A DNA stretch of 36,903 nt from Hypsibius dujardini (GCA_001579985.1 LRSR01007368.1:1-36903), one strand, 5' to 3'. Counted from the first letter of the stretch, positions 1 through 11,606 are shown. Notes: generated from the letters alone by a model not told the origin. Numbers and translations: made by a program.

Positions 1-273
1 TATTTAAAACAACTGTATTTTAAACTAATTTTACAATCAACTATATATTACTTATCAACTATATTTCAATCAATACTTTTCTATTCTATTTCATTTAGAA
101 ACTATATTTTAATCAATACTTTAACAATATTTTAATTTAATAGAAAATATCAATAATATTTTCATCCCCTCCTCGGAGGCTATGACAAAAATTGTTTCTA
201 TGTATGGTAATTAAATCGTTAGACAATGTTCTCTGTATTTACGAGCGGCAAATGTTTACTAAAACACGGTCCA

Positions 274-279
274 TTTATT
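274..279 (-). terminator. Putative polyadenylation signal of the Gly/Tyr-rich peptide gene
   Basis: AATAAA on the minus strand (TTTATT on the plus strand), about 135 bases downstream of the stop codon at 414. Single hexamer match in AT-rich DNA, so only suggestive. Confidence 0.35.
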
Positions 280-413
280 TATCACAAAGTGAGGGCAGAA
301 AAGTTCAGAAAAATAAACGAAGATCCAGCCTCGTCCAATAAAAAACGACAGCACACGAGATAACAGCCAAGTTTGGCATAATCCCGCTTCATGTCCTGAT
401 AATCTGTTCCCGT

Positions 414-1040
414 CTACTTCTTGCCCCATCCATCTCCGTAGCCTCCAAAGCCTCCGCCATAGCCTCCGTAGTAGCCGTCATCATAGCCGTAGTCTGGATA
501 TCCGCCGTATCCGCCGTAGAGTCCGTAATCTCCGCCATAATAACCACCGCCGAAGCCGCCATAGCCCCAACCCCAGTCACCGCCTCGAAAGCGATGGTGG
601 CGACGTCTACCGGTACTGACCGAAGCTACAAAAATATGATTTTGAGCCAATGCTGCAAGTTTTTTAAAAACATTTAAAGGTGAATTTAGATGGCGGAAAA
701 CCCAATCTTTAATTTACATAAAGTGTATTTTAATCTTATCTAAAACTGAAAAAACTAAAAGCGATATTTAACTTTAAACTTTAAGCCCAAAACCGATTGC
801 TCTGCACATTCAGCACCGATATTTTGTAGTTTTACTTATCTTGTATTAACAACATAAATATAAATTGCGTTAAATAGTGTCTTATTTTACTATTTATTGC
901 GATGCAATAAATTTTGTCATAATATTTATTTAAATACAAATCACTTTTAATACAACCTCTTGTTCTTAGTATTTCAATAAAAATTTGTACTTACCACATA
1001 GCATGCAGATGACTAGAAGAGACAACAGGAGGACCTTCAT
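414..1040 (-). CDS. Secreted Gly/Tyr-rich short peptide, two exons
   Basis: Two exons: 995-1040 (ATG at 1038-1040) and 414-652, giving 94 residues. Exon 1 ends at a GTAAGT donor and exon 2 follows a TTGCAG acceptor; the phase-1 join makes one frame. Residues 1-18 (MKVLLLSLLVICMLCALA) form a classic signal peptide with a likely cut after ALA. The mature part starts with about 20 ordinary residues including an RRRHH basic patch, then turns into irregular GGY/GYGG/YGGY repeats with Asp and Trp, ending GWGKK. Such proteins occur among cuticle or egg-shell components and among antimicrobial Gly/Tyr peptides of ecdysozoans; sequence alone does not choose between them. A reverse-strand AATAAA lies at 274-279, about 135 bases past the stop. 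The 342-base intron is AT-rich. The other-frame reading of exon 2 is a shadow. Confidence 0.75.
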
Positions 1041-1674
1041 TTTGACGACAAAGGTAACTAGGAATAAAAACAAAAATCGAGTCGGTCTGATGGAATAAAA
1101 AGTAAGAACTAATAAGGAAAAGATACTGAAAAAAACGGTTTAAACTGCATACGCTTTTTCCTGCTTTTTGTAGGCGATTAAATGGTCGACGGTGAGTATG
1201 GTATGTGTTCTGGAGTGTCATTGCCAAAGTCACGTAAGACATGAGTTTTGTTTGTCGGCTGCCGATTTTTCAGCGTGAACTATAATTGTGAATCCGGTTG
1301 CATATTGTCTTCGCCGAGAAATTGTAGCACTTTAAAATGTGAGCAGGATCTGCCGATATCGTAACCGACCACCGCAGGCACGAAAACAATTTTGAAAGCA
1401 ACAGAATTAAAGCGGCGAATTTTGGCGTGTCAAGGCTACAGCCACTGTGCAGTGCGATTACGTGGTCACTGAGCTGTTACGATGCGCATGATTATGTGAG
1501 AGGTTGTTGTCTTTCATTTTCGCTCCATCACTTTGGCTCCTTATTTATGTGTATCATTTCGCTACGGAATGGGGGAAAAAATAAATTTATTTTTCATCGC
1601 ACAACTAGACTTCGACCCTTAAAAAGTCATGACAAAGCCAGCAATTAAAGCTTAGAATCGTATTTCAGTTCGTT

Positions 1675-1938
1675 CTAAGGATGGAAAAAACTAGTCAACT
1701 AAACAGTTTTAGACCACTTATTCTCAGGGTTTTAATTTTAGCTTTTTAGCAACTAAAAATTTTAGTTTGGTTTCAATTTACGTTTACTATAGTTTATATT
1801 TAGTACTTTTAGTGACTAAAAATTTAGTTTAGTTTCGTTTGAAAATATTTGATAGACTAAAACTAACAACTTAGTCATTAAAGGTTTTAATTTAGGTTTG
1901 GTGTAGTTGTTAGTTTTGTTTAGTTTCGCCATTCCTAG
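1675..1938. repeat. TTTAGT-rich dispersed element with inverted GGATGG-type ends
   Basis: The block starts CTAAGGATGGAAAAAACTAG and ends GCCATTCCTAG; the last ten bases are the inverted complement of the first ten with two mismatches. The interior is an irregular series of TTTTAGT and ACTAAAA units. Related blocks occur at about 5044, 11942, 21403, 23485 and 25430. Confidence 0.6.
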
Positions 1939-1985
1939 TTGTGAGCTACCATTGGGGGCGGGGGAGGGGGAGAGGGCGTTAATAA

Positions 1986-1991
1986 TTTATT
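1986..1991 (-). terminator. Possible polyadenylation signal of the SLC17 gene
   Basis: AATAAA on the minus strand, about 320 bases past the stop at 2311. Weak evidence, given the AT-rich context. Confidence 0.25.
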
Positions 1992-2310
1992 AATAAAAGA
2001 GAACTGCCTGAAACTAACAAACCGCATCCCGGAGGATTACTTCGGTTGAATGACATCGTTCCTGATGCAATTATTTGCCAAATCTTTCAAATTGGAATTT
2101 GAAAAAATGGAGGATCATTCCTTTCGGAGTACACAGGTACCTTATCTTTAAATGCAGTTTATCACTGACAAAATTCTCACGCGACAAAAAAACCCAAAAA
2201 CGAGAAGCAAAACATTCCCCGAATACCGAAACAAAACCTTTAAAAAATCAAAAAGATCTTGTCCGAAAGACTTTCCTTGTAATTATTGAACAACACGAAG
2301 GCCTCTGCTC

Positions 2311-5300
2311 TCAAACGGGCTTATCTTGTTGCAGCAGTGCAAACTGCTTCGACGAAGACTCCGGGACGACGGTGATCACCGCACTCGACGGCGGTATCCA
2401 CGGTGGGATGCTGCTTCGTCGTCTCTGCGCCTTCGTGTCGATCCCCGCGGCCTGCAGCACCTCCATCTCGGCGGGCACGACGCGGCTCGGTTTGCTCTCC
2501 CAATTCTGAAGCTCCCCCGAGGCCAGCAGTCCGTAGATTAACGCAGCAAAAAAGTACAAGACCGCGGCGATGATGAAGACCCCCTGCCAGGCCTTGATGG
2601 TGTGGGTGAGGTCGCCGGTGGTGAGGATGCCGGTGACGATGGGCCCGATGAAACCCGTGGTGGTGGAGCAGGTGTTGGCGATGGCGTAAAGCAGGCCCGC
2701 GTGGCTCGGCGAGATGTCGTTGAAGTTGACGCGGAATCCGAGGCTGGCAATCCCGGTCAAACCTACGGTTCAAGAGATTTAATAATTTCTCATTATTTCT
2801 GGATGTAATACGGAAGAAATCTCTTGATTTTAACGAGCTAAATTAATCGCATGAAAATCGAACTGACTGCGTTTGCGTCTGCGCCCGTGTCTGTGTCTGT
2901 GTCTGTGTCTGTGTCTGTGTCTATGTCTGTGTCTTCGCCTGTGCGGTGGTTGATCAATACATTTCCCTATTTTGGAAACTACACGGTTTTTGATAAATGT
3001 CTTGGCTGAATTCCCATCGTTTTCACAGTTCTCCTGCTCATACCAAATTAGCACTACATATGTACTCTGTCTGCAGTACTCACCAATCGCCAACGCTAAC
3101 AGCGCAATCACCGCGCCCCTATCACACCGCACGTAGGGTATCCCAATCAGCGCCAGCCCCGGTAGGATGGACCCCAAAATCGTTGTCATCTTGCGGAAAT
3201 TCGTCACACTAATATGGCCCTTCTTAATGACAAAGTCCCCCAGTGGACAAAGCGACAGCACCACCAGCAGCATCATCGCGTACGGCACCGAAGACATGCC
3301 CGAATTGTCCTTGAGTTTGTAGTGCAAGTTATCCCGCAGGTAAAGCGGCAAATCCGACAACAGCGTGTAGAAGCCCCAGTCGGAGGCCCAACAGACGATG
3401 ATCAACGCCCAGTACGGCCGCGACTTGAGCACTTGCCGCCACGGCACCTTAGAGGCACGTGATCCCATGGCGGGAGCGCCGATCGAGCTGATAATGTAGG
3501 ACTTTTCCTCCCCGCTAATGGAGGGATGGTGCTCCGGGGAATCGTGCACCAGCAGCATCCACGGGACGACAAAGATGAGGCCCAGTGAGCCGAAGCAGTA
3601 GAACATGGATTCCCAGCCGAAAGCCGCCCCGAGGACGCCGCAGATGTTGTAGGCGAAGACCGTGCCAGCCTGCACGCCGGCTGAGTTGATGGCAAGCATT
3701 TTGGTTCGTTCTTGCGGAGGCGCCCAGCGGCCGAAGATGGCCGGGAGGAGGGGAAAGCAGACACCCTGGAACATAGCACACAAGTCATAACCTTCATGAT
3801 TAGTCCAATGATATGGTCTCTGGAGGTGAACACTTTTTGTGGATGGTTTGATAATATGGCCCTGTAAGGCTGTGGTTGGAAAGGCCGTCACCCAGGACTG
3901 ACTATCCAGGCTTATTATATTAGTCCAAAAAATACATTAATGAACTTGTTATACAAATTATAAAAGAGAAATGCAAAATTTTAGTTAATAAAGTTATTAT
4001 AAATTATTAGGAGATGGCTATACTCATATCCCGATATCACGCAGAGCATTCTTTCCCATCGGCTGTCTCAATGCTGCGTACTTCTAACTTCAGAATGTGG
4101 CGCCCCTGTCGGCGGCAGGCGATCAAGTTCAGCCTGCGCGCTGACTGGCTCGCAGTTCACTTCTTCAGTTTTGATACTGTAGTTCTTCAGTCTTGATTAA
4201 ACTTTCTACCAAAACGGTTGCATTTCCTGTTCCAGGACTCCATTCAGAAGACTTGGACTTTCTGATTGTACACAGGTTCGTTAGTCTTCGTCATCCAAAG
4301 ACCATGACTGTCCCCAAAGGCTCGTTTAGGGTCCTTACAAGTCAGAACCAGGACCTCTCACGGTAGGACCAGGGATGGGCAAAGGGGCAAAATGCGTTTT
4401 TTCAAGCTTGAATTTGGCCTCTGGTCCCTGATGATATTCAGAGTTGTGGGGATGGGGGGATTTCATTTCCAGGGTCCTCTTGGAATTTCAAGACATTTTC
4501 AAAAACATCGGTTTTTCGTTCAGACTGAGATTTGGTGAAACCCAATATAAGCTTCTATTGATAAAAACAAATGCTCCGTCAGCTCAAGGGACAGTTCTTC
4601 ACTGGGTCGAGTGGTCAGAGTGGAATGGACTGCAAGACTCTAACAAAGGTGCAGTTATCATTAGTCGACGGTACACCGACGAATCGCCTACCTGGGCCAG
4701 TCCCTGAAGGACGCGGATGCCAATCAGCGAACCGGAACTATGTCTGGCCGCAACCGGCGACAGCAACGTAAACAGCCCCGTCGCTCCGATTCCACAAGCG
4801 AACAAGGTCTTGGCGCTTACGTGAGCCGCCAAGAAGCCCGCCGGAATCTGCGACACCAGGTAGCCGTAGTAGAATGATCCCAACACGTTTCCCTCCACGT
4901 CGGAAGTCCAGTCAAAATCGCCTGTCTAAAAAATAAACCAAGCACTGTACGAGATATACCTTGGCTATTACTGACGAGTGACCACCCGCAATGTTCGTAC
5001 AGTGGGACTTGAACAAAATTCTGGAAAAAGTCTTATCCATATCTAGTGATGGCAAAAACTAGTCGAGACTAATTAATATTTTTAATCAACTAAAAACTTA
5101 TTACCGAATATTGTTAGTTTAACTTCTTTTAATCACAAAACCTTTCCGCCAAAATTAGCTGACAAATTTTACTTCCTTGATCTTTCCCCACATAAACTGT
5201 TAGTAACTAACGGTTTTAGTAGTTTAGTCTTTTAGTCAGCTGAGAAAGACTATACCCAAGAAATCAGCTAATAAATGTTTTAGTTCATTTTAACGATCAA

Positions 5301-5854
5301 AATTGAAGAATGAATCGATTGGATTCAACAAACAGTTTTTCAAGTCAGGGGGCGGAGCGACGGACCAACTATGGAACGCTACACTCGCAGTTCCACATTT
5401 CCTCGATCATAACAAACATAGCTCCGCCCCTGACCTTTGAATAGTACATAATTTAGACAATTTGGTTCTACAGTTCAATTTTGAATGGGAAAGTGATTTG
5501 AGATAAGTATTTCAATATAGAACCCCAATCCCTTTAAGGGGGCAATAGCAAGTGGTCAGGGATTGGACGGAAAACTGGGTGGCCAAGAACAATCCAGAAA
5601 CCTCTAATACTCCTTGAAACTGTCAAAACAAGTAAGATAAAAATAAATAACAAAGATACCACATGAGCTGTGTCAACTTCCAGTGTCCCCGGGCAGGTGT
5701 CGGTGGTGTTGCTGGTGGTATTGGAGGGCGGATGTTGCACCATCTGTACCAGGGCCATGTTGACGGTCAGCCGCATGCAGTAGCTGAAGAAGTTCCCAAA
5801 GAAGCCCATGATGGTGATGACATAGCGATGGCCGATCAGTCCAAAGAGAGGCAT
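2311..5854 (-). CDS. SLC17 (sialin/phosphate cotransporter-like) MFS anion transporter, 4 exons
   Basis: Exons: 5660-5854, 4692-4925, 3084-3765 and 2311-2762, joined at phases 0, 0 and 1, giving 520 residues (SLC17 members are about 490-580). The first helix carries the family pattern GHRYVITIMGFFGNFFSYCMR followed by a luminal loop with two Asn-Thr-Thr glycosylation sites. Exon 2 opens TGDFDW, continues through a YYGYLVSQIPAG helix and ends RVLQGLAQ; exon 3 begins GVCFPLLPAIFGRWAPPQER, the conserved SLC17 segment between helices 4 and 5. The last exon has GFRVNFNDISPSHAG, matching the family NxxDIAPxYAG motif, and a hydrophilic tail. These carriers move organic anions such as sialic acid, glutamate or urate, or phosphate, coupled to H+ or Na+; the substrate here is not deducible. 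The start at 5854 is the first ATG after an in-frame stop; an earlier coding exon cannot be excluded. Intron 3 holds a GTGTCT microsatellite. Confidence 0.9.
2883..2934. repeat. (GTGTCT)n hexanucleotide microsatellite in SLC17 intron 3
   Basis: About eight near-perfect GTGTCT units. The minus-strand open frame reads through as His-Arg repeats, an artefact of the microsatellite, because the frame is left by splicing at 3084. Confidence 0.9.
4318..4560 (-). repeat. Dispersed repeat (GGTCCT family), reverse-oriented copy
   Basis: It begins with the inverted form of the end sequence seen at 6852 and 27703 (CTCGTTTAGGGTCCTTACAA), followed by GGGCAAAGG..GCAAAA and a TTTCAAAAACAT segment matching 27060-27240. 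It lies in SLC17 intron 2. Confidence 0.6.
5044..5290. repeat. TTTAGT-rich dispersed element
   Basis: Starts TAGTGATGGCAAAAACTAG, then irregular TTTTAGT, AACTAA and TAGTTTAG units. The right end is not clear. Located in SLC17 intron 1. Confidence 0.5.
5344..5434. mobile_element. Short palindromic MITE-like element, copy 1
   Basis: Left end GTCAGGGGGCGGAGC (5344-5358) and right end GCTCCGCCCCTGAC (5421-5434) are inverted complements apart from one G. About 91 bases long with no coding capacity. A second copy with the same ends lies at 10718-10806. Confidence 0.65.
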
Positions 5855-6479
5855 GACTTCTCTGCCCAGGTCTCTCTACCTTCGTATAGCCAATCAAGGA
5901 GCGTCCGAATTATTTTAAAATAACCATATAAAAAATAAATAATGTGTATAGGCAATGTCAACTACAACGATGACGTCATCACTTGTCTGCAATAACTAAC
6001 TAAAAAGTACCGCCGTTCGCAACATTGCCCCTTGATCAAAGGGCCACAATTGGGGCTAGAACGTTTATACGCGAGTGGGTGTGTTGGTAATTTGTTGAGT
6101 ATTTGGAGGCTTCTCCAAGAGGACGAGAACGTGTTGTTTCGCTGATCGGGCCTAGCAACCCTTGGTGCATCCTGCGATTGTTAATTAACAATCAAGAAAT
6201 CCACACAACACATTCTTATATCAACGATAAAGATGACAAGAATATATAACCCGCCGGGTGATTATCGTCGAGTCTGCCGAGAAATTTGTCCAGTGAAATG
6301 ATTTTTAGACTTTTGATGAGCCTTTTTTATCAGTACATGTGCGCAAAACTAATTTTTAATTTTAATCTGATAGCTCTATTTTTGGGCTACAAAATCCTAG
6401 CTTAGGGTTCAGCTCGCGGTTCGACGTAGCAAACGAGAGAGACCATCCGACCATGCACTGACAATCGTGCAAGTCATCT

Positions 6480-6852
6480 GACAATTTGGGACTGTTGAAA
6501 AAAATACAACTGGAAACCGATTTAAAAAACACCAGTTTTTCATCAAATTTGAACCGTTTTTGAATATTTCGAACCTTCAGTTTGTATTCCTCAATAGGGT
6601 GCTTATATTGGACTTCAACAAACCTCAAATGTGATAAAAAAAAATGATATTTTTGAAAACGTTTTGAAATCCCAGGGGGTCATTGGAAATCAGATCCCCA
6701 CGCCCCAAAAAGTTTCAAAATAATCAGGGACAAAGAAGCCAAATTTTGGGTTCAATTTTGGAAAAATATTTTGATCCTTCGCCCACTCCCTGGCCCTACC
6801 ATGAGGGGGTCCTGGTTCCGACTTGTAAGGACCCTAAACAAGGCTCTGGGCT
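6480..6852 (+). repeat. Dispersed repeat (GGTCCT family), forward copy
   Basis: The right end has CTGGCCCTACCATGAGGGG, then a TCCTGGTTCCGACTTGTAAG segment and GACCCTAAAC. This string recurs almost unchanged at 27640-27702 and partly at 8945-8990, and inverted at 4318 and 26583. Upstream it shares the TTTTTGAAAACG..TTTTGAAATCCCAGGGGGT stretch with 27335-27370. Confidence 0.65.
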
Positions 6853-7142
6853 TTAAATGCCTCCAATGAGCCACACTTCTTATTGTTAGTGAATACACAT
6901 TTAGTCACCAAGCCAGTGAACGAGACACCTAAGAGTTAAAAATTATCTTTAGCAAGTTTGTTGCCACTCAATAAAGTATGCTTTTTTTTTATCTACAAGG
7001 TAATAAAACCATGGAGAATCGGCAATTACATTTTTTTAGTCGGACAATATCTCTAAGGACTGGTTTTAAATCATTACGTCTCAAATGAGACAAATATATT
7101 ATTTTGCATGGTCGTCTTGAGGAAATAATCTTACCTACAGAC

Positions 7143-7265
7143 AGGGATGGCTGTTTCAAAAACGGTTCCGGTTCCCGTTCCGGTTCCAGTTCGGTTTTTC
7201 ATTTAAACCGGCTCTTTTTATCTAATTTCAAAACTTACCCGATTCCTAGCGGTTCGGTTCTTCTC
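7143..7265. repeat. GGTTCC-rich simple-repeat block introduced by AGGGATGGC
   Basis: Starts CAGGGATGGCTGTTTC, then alternating CGGTTCC/GGTTCCCGTT units and AAACCGG. A sequence of similar flavour lies at 18645-19265 in SLC13 intron 9. Confidence 0.5.
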
Positions 7266-7684
7266 AAATTAAAAAAAAGTTTGCGCTCTGGAAAATAAAT
7301 GTCTAAGAAAAAAATTTGAAAATATTTCATAAATCAGTCAATCAAGCCCGGGCCCATAACACAAATCGGCGCGAGAAATCTTGTTCTTCCTTTTTTTTCT
7401 AAAACCGCAGAAGTAATTTCCAGTCCGAAACCCAATGTAAAATTAAAATCATAATATATGGAGAGGTATTTACGAAAACAACATCCACACCGATGGGGAG
7501 GGAAAATGTCCATTCTGAGCCAAGCCAGGAAAACTAAATGAGGAATTTAGAAAACGCACATTATGGCTGACAAAGTGTGCCCAAAACAGATGAAAAACAT
7601 CAATTAAAGGCAAAAAAAGACAACAGCGAACCAATAAAACTCAAAATTAAAATTTCCTACTACAAAATGTAGGTCTTTTTTTAA

Positions 7685-10600
7685 CTAAGCGCCATCTTGA
7701 TCGAAACAGCGACCATAAATCCCAAAAACTAATAGGTTCGCAGAAACATTTGAGTTTAACGCCAAACCTGCCGCCGAATCAAACTTCCAAGTTCCGGAAG
7801 GCGCGAGTTCGGCTTGGTCCAGCAGAACTGTGGGGAATCGGTAAGTTTCGGGAGAAAAAGTGCCTTGCAGCCGCAACTGTTGGAATCCATACTCCCCATC
7901 GGCGATCCCGTCGCCACAATGCGTCATATTCCGGCAACGCACCACAGCACAGACTTCATTGCACAGCGTGTAGTTCTCCTTGTGCTGGCCGGAAAAGGCT
8001 CCCAACGCGAAGAACCCATTACTCTCTTCCTTAGCAGCGGTTTTCGAGGCCTCTGTTAATTTGTAGGTCAAGTGACAGCATAGGCCCTTTTGACAGATAG
8101 TGGAGGTGTTGGCCGTGAAATCCAGTTTTACATACGAGAACAAATCTCCGTTCGTCTTCGTCTGGAAACCTCCCAGCCGAGGTACAATATTATTCCGAGA
8201 TCTATTCAAATGAAACTCAAATAAAAGCACTTTCAAATACAGAGTGGTATTTTTCCTCAAACTTGCTTACGTAAGTTACTCATTTATGCATCGTTTTAGC
8301 GGGGTGCAAACACAATGTCGGACCCCTGCCGTCGGCCTCTTCGGCTTAGGCTATAAGTCCCCTTCCCTATCCCTCTCCTCTTTTTGTCTCCTGTTGCTTT
8401 TACGAGTGCTAACCAAAGTCCCTATGAGTTATCATAACAAATTTAATCATTCTGAAAAACCCAATTGTTCCTCAATCTTTTAGCGTAAAAATGTCGAGAT
8501 TTGGACATTGGACGAATAAATGGTGTGGCCATAACCATGGGAATGAAGATAAAAAAGGGCGTTTTAACTTTTCACTCCGCACTCACTCGGGAAATGTCCA
8601 ATATTTAGGGTTTGAACCTTTTTGTGATGAAAAACATTTAGGATTTTAACACAATCGCATTTTTTTGAGCCAGAGGAAATTGGTCAACACCGGAAAATAG
8701 AACAGAAACGGGGGCAAAGATGGGAAGGAGAGGGGGGGCTTGTCCTAAGCCACAGAATCCGCGCTCGTTCGGGCAATGCTCAATGTTTAAGGTTTGAACT
8801 ATTTTTTGTGATGAGGATATAATAAGGATTCTTCAAAAATCAATCTATGTTTTATCGAGCTAGAGGACATTGGTGGACATAGGAAAATAGAAAAAAGGAT
8901 GGGACGAAAAGGGGGAAGAGGAGAAGGACTTGTGGCTTCAGCCTGAGGGGTCCTGGTTCCGACTTGAATGGACTCTAAACGAGCCCCTGGAAAATAGAAA
9001 TGAGTACTCTATATTGTTCAGTTCACCTACCGATTCGTTTTGGTCGCAAAATAAGGCCCCGCAGCCTTCAGATCGGAGATGAGCACCTTTGCCGGCCGTT
9101 GAATTCGCCCCACCACCAGCTGACCGCCCGAATCAATGTCGGTCACATATGTATACCTTACTACCCCGTTGGGTCCGAAAATACCACTCCCAACATGCGC
9201 TGTCCCAGGTGAATGAATGTTCGCCACTAAGAGAAACACCTTCATCCGCACGGCCCACGCCTCCGCGTACTCATACATCGCCAAAAAGGGGATTCTATTA
9301 AACCAATAAGTTGGCAGCACGAGCACGTTAATTTGACCCTCCTCTGCCAGACTAATGGCCGGCTCCTTGAACAGCAAGTCGAAACAGGTCGCCACACCGA
9401 TTCGGCCAAAGTCCATGGAAAAGGTGGTAGGCTTCAACGGTGGCCTGTCAAAATCACATGGGGAAAAGAGCTATTATTGACATTTTAAAAATAGTTGTTT
9501 CATTTTTAAGAAATTACTTTTATATTGCGAATAACAGCTTCAAAAATTATTCTTTAAACAAACGATTCGAGTCAATTTCAATTAATTCTGTTCACAAGAA
9601 AATAATGTTCGATGCTTTTTTGAAATTCAATTTTATTCCGTCACGACGAGGTCACAGCAAATTATTTTAGCATAGTAAAGAACTGCTTTAAAATAGATTT
9701 TGTTGAAAACTAATTTCGATTCCATTGCCACTTCGAATGCTTTTAAGCAAAACTATTATTACTGTAAACGACTTTGTCGCAGTCGATTGAAATCTCGGCA
9801 GATCAACTATTAAATGCTAAACTGAGGGCCATATCTGTGCGATACACATCCACCTACCGTAACGTAAATTCTCGCTGAGTGCTTCGCCATTTCTTATTTT
9901 GCGCGGAGGTAAATGTTAATAATAATTTCGTCCGACTTTTGGAGACGTAATTTCTTTTTAAAGTAATATTAATTATAGCCAAAAGTAATTTTCCAAAGTT
10001 TCGAAATTATGAAGCGAAAATGTAGATTTCGCACATGCCTGTCGAAATGACGCTCCCCGAAAAGGTGGACTTTGTGGTAGAAGGTTAGTAAGTGACCGTG
10101 ATGGTCGAAGATCACGTTAGTGTTGTATTGGTAGCGTCCGTCTCGCGGACAGCCCGGGTCGGTGGTCTTGTTACACCGGATTACGCTGCCAATGTTAGCG
10201 ATAACAGTAATGTTGGCGGTCTTTGCGATGCAGGATAAGTCGAGGAAGATTTCCGACCCAATCAAGTCGCGCTCCTGGCAGGGAATCCATTTGACGGGGA
10301 GCTGCTGGAGGTAGGGGAGAAGGGTGTCGCGGGAAAAGTACTTTGCCGTCTGGTAGGTCCCATATTCTGCAATTTTAATTTCATTCTTATTTTTTTGCAA
10401 TTTATTTTTTACATTTATGAAACTATTCCCCATTCCGATTTCTGCCCGCTCCCGCTTCAATGTTCCCAATTAATATTCCTACATCGCATTTACTGTCATT
10501 TTTATTGTCATTTTCACAATTAATGTCATTGCTTAGGTACAAAAATTATTTTTTGGAAGAATTTCAAAGTTGGGAAAATACTGGAATGGTTCCATTTCCC

Positions 10601-11606
10601 TGATTATGACTGGAAAAACTTCAATTATGTGAAATTGTTAAATTTAACGAATTTTAGCACTGCCCTTTTCAAAACTCAATTTGAAATTGATTGGCATCAG
10701 CAGAATTGTTTTTGGACGTCAGGGAGCGGAGCTACAGGTCCTTGTCGAGCCCGATCGGAAACTTCCGAGTGCTATTCCAGAAATGCCGCATGCTCCGCCC
10801 TCTGACATCTAAAAAAAGATTCTGCTAGTGCCAAACGATTTACAATTGATTTCTGAGAAGGATATTATTAAAATTCGTCAAATTAAATTACTCTTCCAGT
10901 GTTTTCTAACTTTGAAATTCTGCCGAAAAAAAGGTTTTATATCCTGACCGATAGAATTGGTTTTGAAAATCATCATAATTATAGCTGTTTTAATAAAATA
11001 TAAAGCCGAGACCTTTTCAAAATCGTTCCAAGTGAGCATTTCATCCCCAACTAGGGCATTCTAAAAATATTGCTGGCATCAAAAAAATCCCTGTTTATTG
11101 AGAACACAATAGTGCAAGTGCCCTGAACTTCGGCCGTTATTTCTAGGCATCAAAAAATGATTGATTGATTGATTTGCACGGGATTTTCCCTTACTTCCGA
11201 AGTAATCCCGCCAATTTGTAAAACCAGTTGGTTCCCTCAACGTTTTAACAAATATATTTCTCAAATTTTCACTCTAATGGCATATCTAAAGTTCTTTCCT
11301 TGAAAAATAATTGGTGATTTGAAGACCATGAACAATTAGGTAGGCTCGCGATACCTTACCGGGGAAGACAATGAGTTGAGCGTGCTGTAAGGCCGCTTGC
11401 TGCGCTGCTATACGGTAGACCGCCGTGTTTTTTCGCATCAGCGCGAGTGGCCGATCGTGGGCCGAGTCGCCCAACGGTTTGTGCTCGTACACAGCGACCG
11501 TCATGTCCGGCTGCTGCAGTTGTGCCTTTGACGCAGCCTCAGCCGGTGCACGATGACGAAGGAAGAATAAAAGACAGGCCACAAAATAGAAAAAAAAGCG
11601 AGCCAT
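7685..11606 (-). CDS. Secreted vanin/biotinidase-family amidase (nitrilase superfamily), 4 exons
   Basis: Exons: 11360-11606, 10039-10366, 9031-9444 and 7685-8201, joined at phases 1, 2 and 2, giving 501 residues (vanins about 510, biotinidase about 540). An N-terminal hydrophobic segment (residues 2-18) is a signal peptide. The nitrilase Glu-Lys-Cys triad is visible: Glu41 in AVYEH, Lys181 in FYHKVHLFGE and Cys212 in GVATCFDLLFKEP. IVFPEYG and PVKWIPC match conserved stretches. The vanin-specific C-terminal domain is present with CQKGLCCHL, the LGAFSGQH segment, an ALAPSGTW-like region and FGIYGRC. Family members hydrolyse pantetheine to pantothenate and cysteamine, or biocytin to biotin. 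There is no C-terminal hydrophobic tail for a GPI anchor, so a soluble secreted enzyme is more likely; several N-glycosylation sites (NIT, NKT, NYT, NMT) fit the secretory route. Intron 2 appears to use a GC donor. Intron 3 contains GGTCCT-family repeats. Pantetheinase and biotinidase cannot be told apart here. Confidence 0.92.
8330..8990 (+). repeat. GGTCCT-family repeat sequences in vanin-type intron 3
   Basis: Contains GGCTTAGGCTATAAGTCCCC near 8340, similar to 26640, and ends with TGAGGGGTCCTGGTTCCGAC then CTCTAAACGAGCCCCTGG near 8945-8990, similar to 27655-27702. The inner part has two related stretches (about 8560 and 8760) with CTCACTCGGGAAATG / CTCGTTCGGGCAATG. Confidence 0.5.
10718..10806. 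mobile_element. Short palindromic MITE-like element, copy 2
   Basis: Left end GTCAGGGAGCGGAGC (10718-10732) and right end GCTCCGCCCTCTGAC (10792-10806) are inverted complements with two mismatches. Same design as 5344-5434. It lies in intron 1 of the vanin-type gene. Confidence 0.6.

Larger units (their letters stand above)
1041..2310. other. Intergenic region between the Gly/Tyr peptide gene and the SLC17 gene
   Basis: No convincing gene. The proximal part (about 1041-1430) would hold the promoter of the minus-strand peptide gene. It contains a TTTAGT-type repeat element at 1675-1938, a G-rich run near 1955-1980, and a fragment at about 2103-2140 that resembles sequence near 33683 (shared GGAGGATCATT). 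A minus-strand AATAAA at 1986-1991 could serve the SLC17 gene. The plus-strand open frame from 2075 shows no domain and runs antisense into the SLC17 last exon. Confidence 0.6.
5855..7684. other. Intergenic region between SLC17 and the vanin-type gene
   Basis: No gene recognised. It contains a GGTCCT-family repeat copy (about 6480-6852), a GGTTCC-rich block starting CAGGGATGGC at 7143, and otherwise AT-rich unique-looking sequence. The proximal 5855-6300 would hold the SLC17 promoter. The open frame at 6362-6628 (minus) lies largely inside repeat sequence. Confidence 0.55.

Noticed and set aside
2321-2808. Several overlapping open frames opposite or out of frame to SLC17 exon 4
   Set aside because: Shadows of a GC-rich coding exon in other frames; none carries family motifs.
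2830-3083. His-Arg repeat extension of the SLC17 exon 3 frame
   Set aside because: It is the GTGTCT microsatellite read through past the GTGAGT donor; the family alignment continues only after splicing to 2762.
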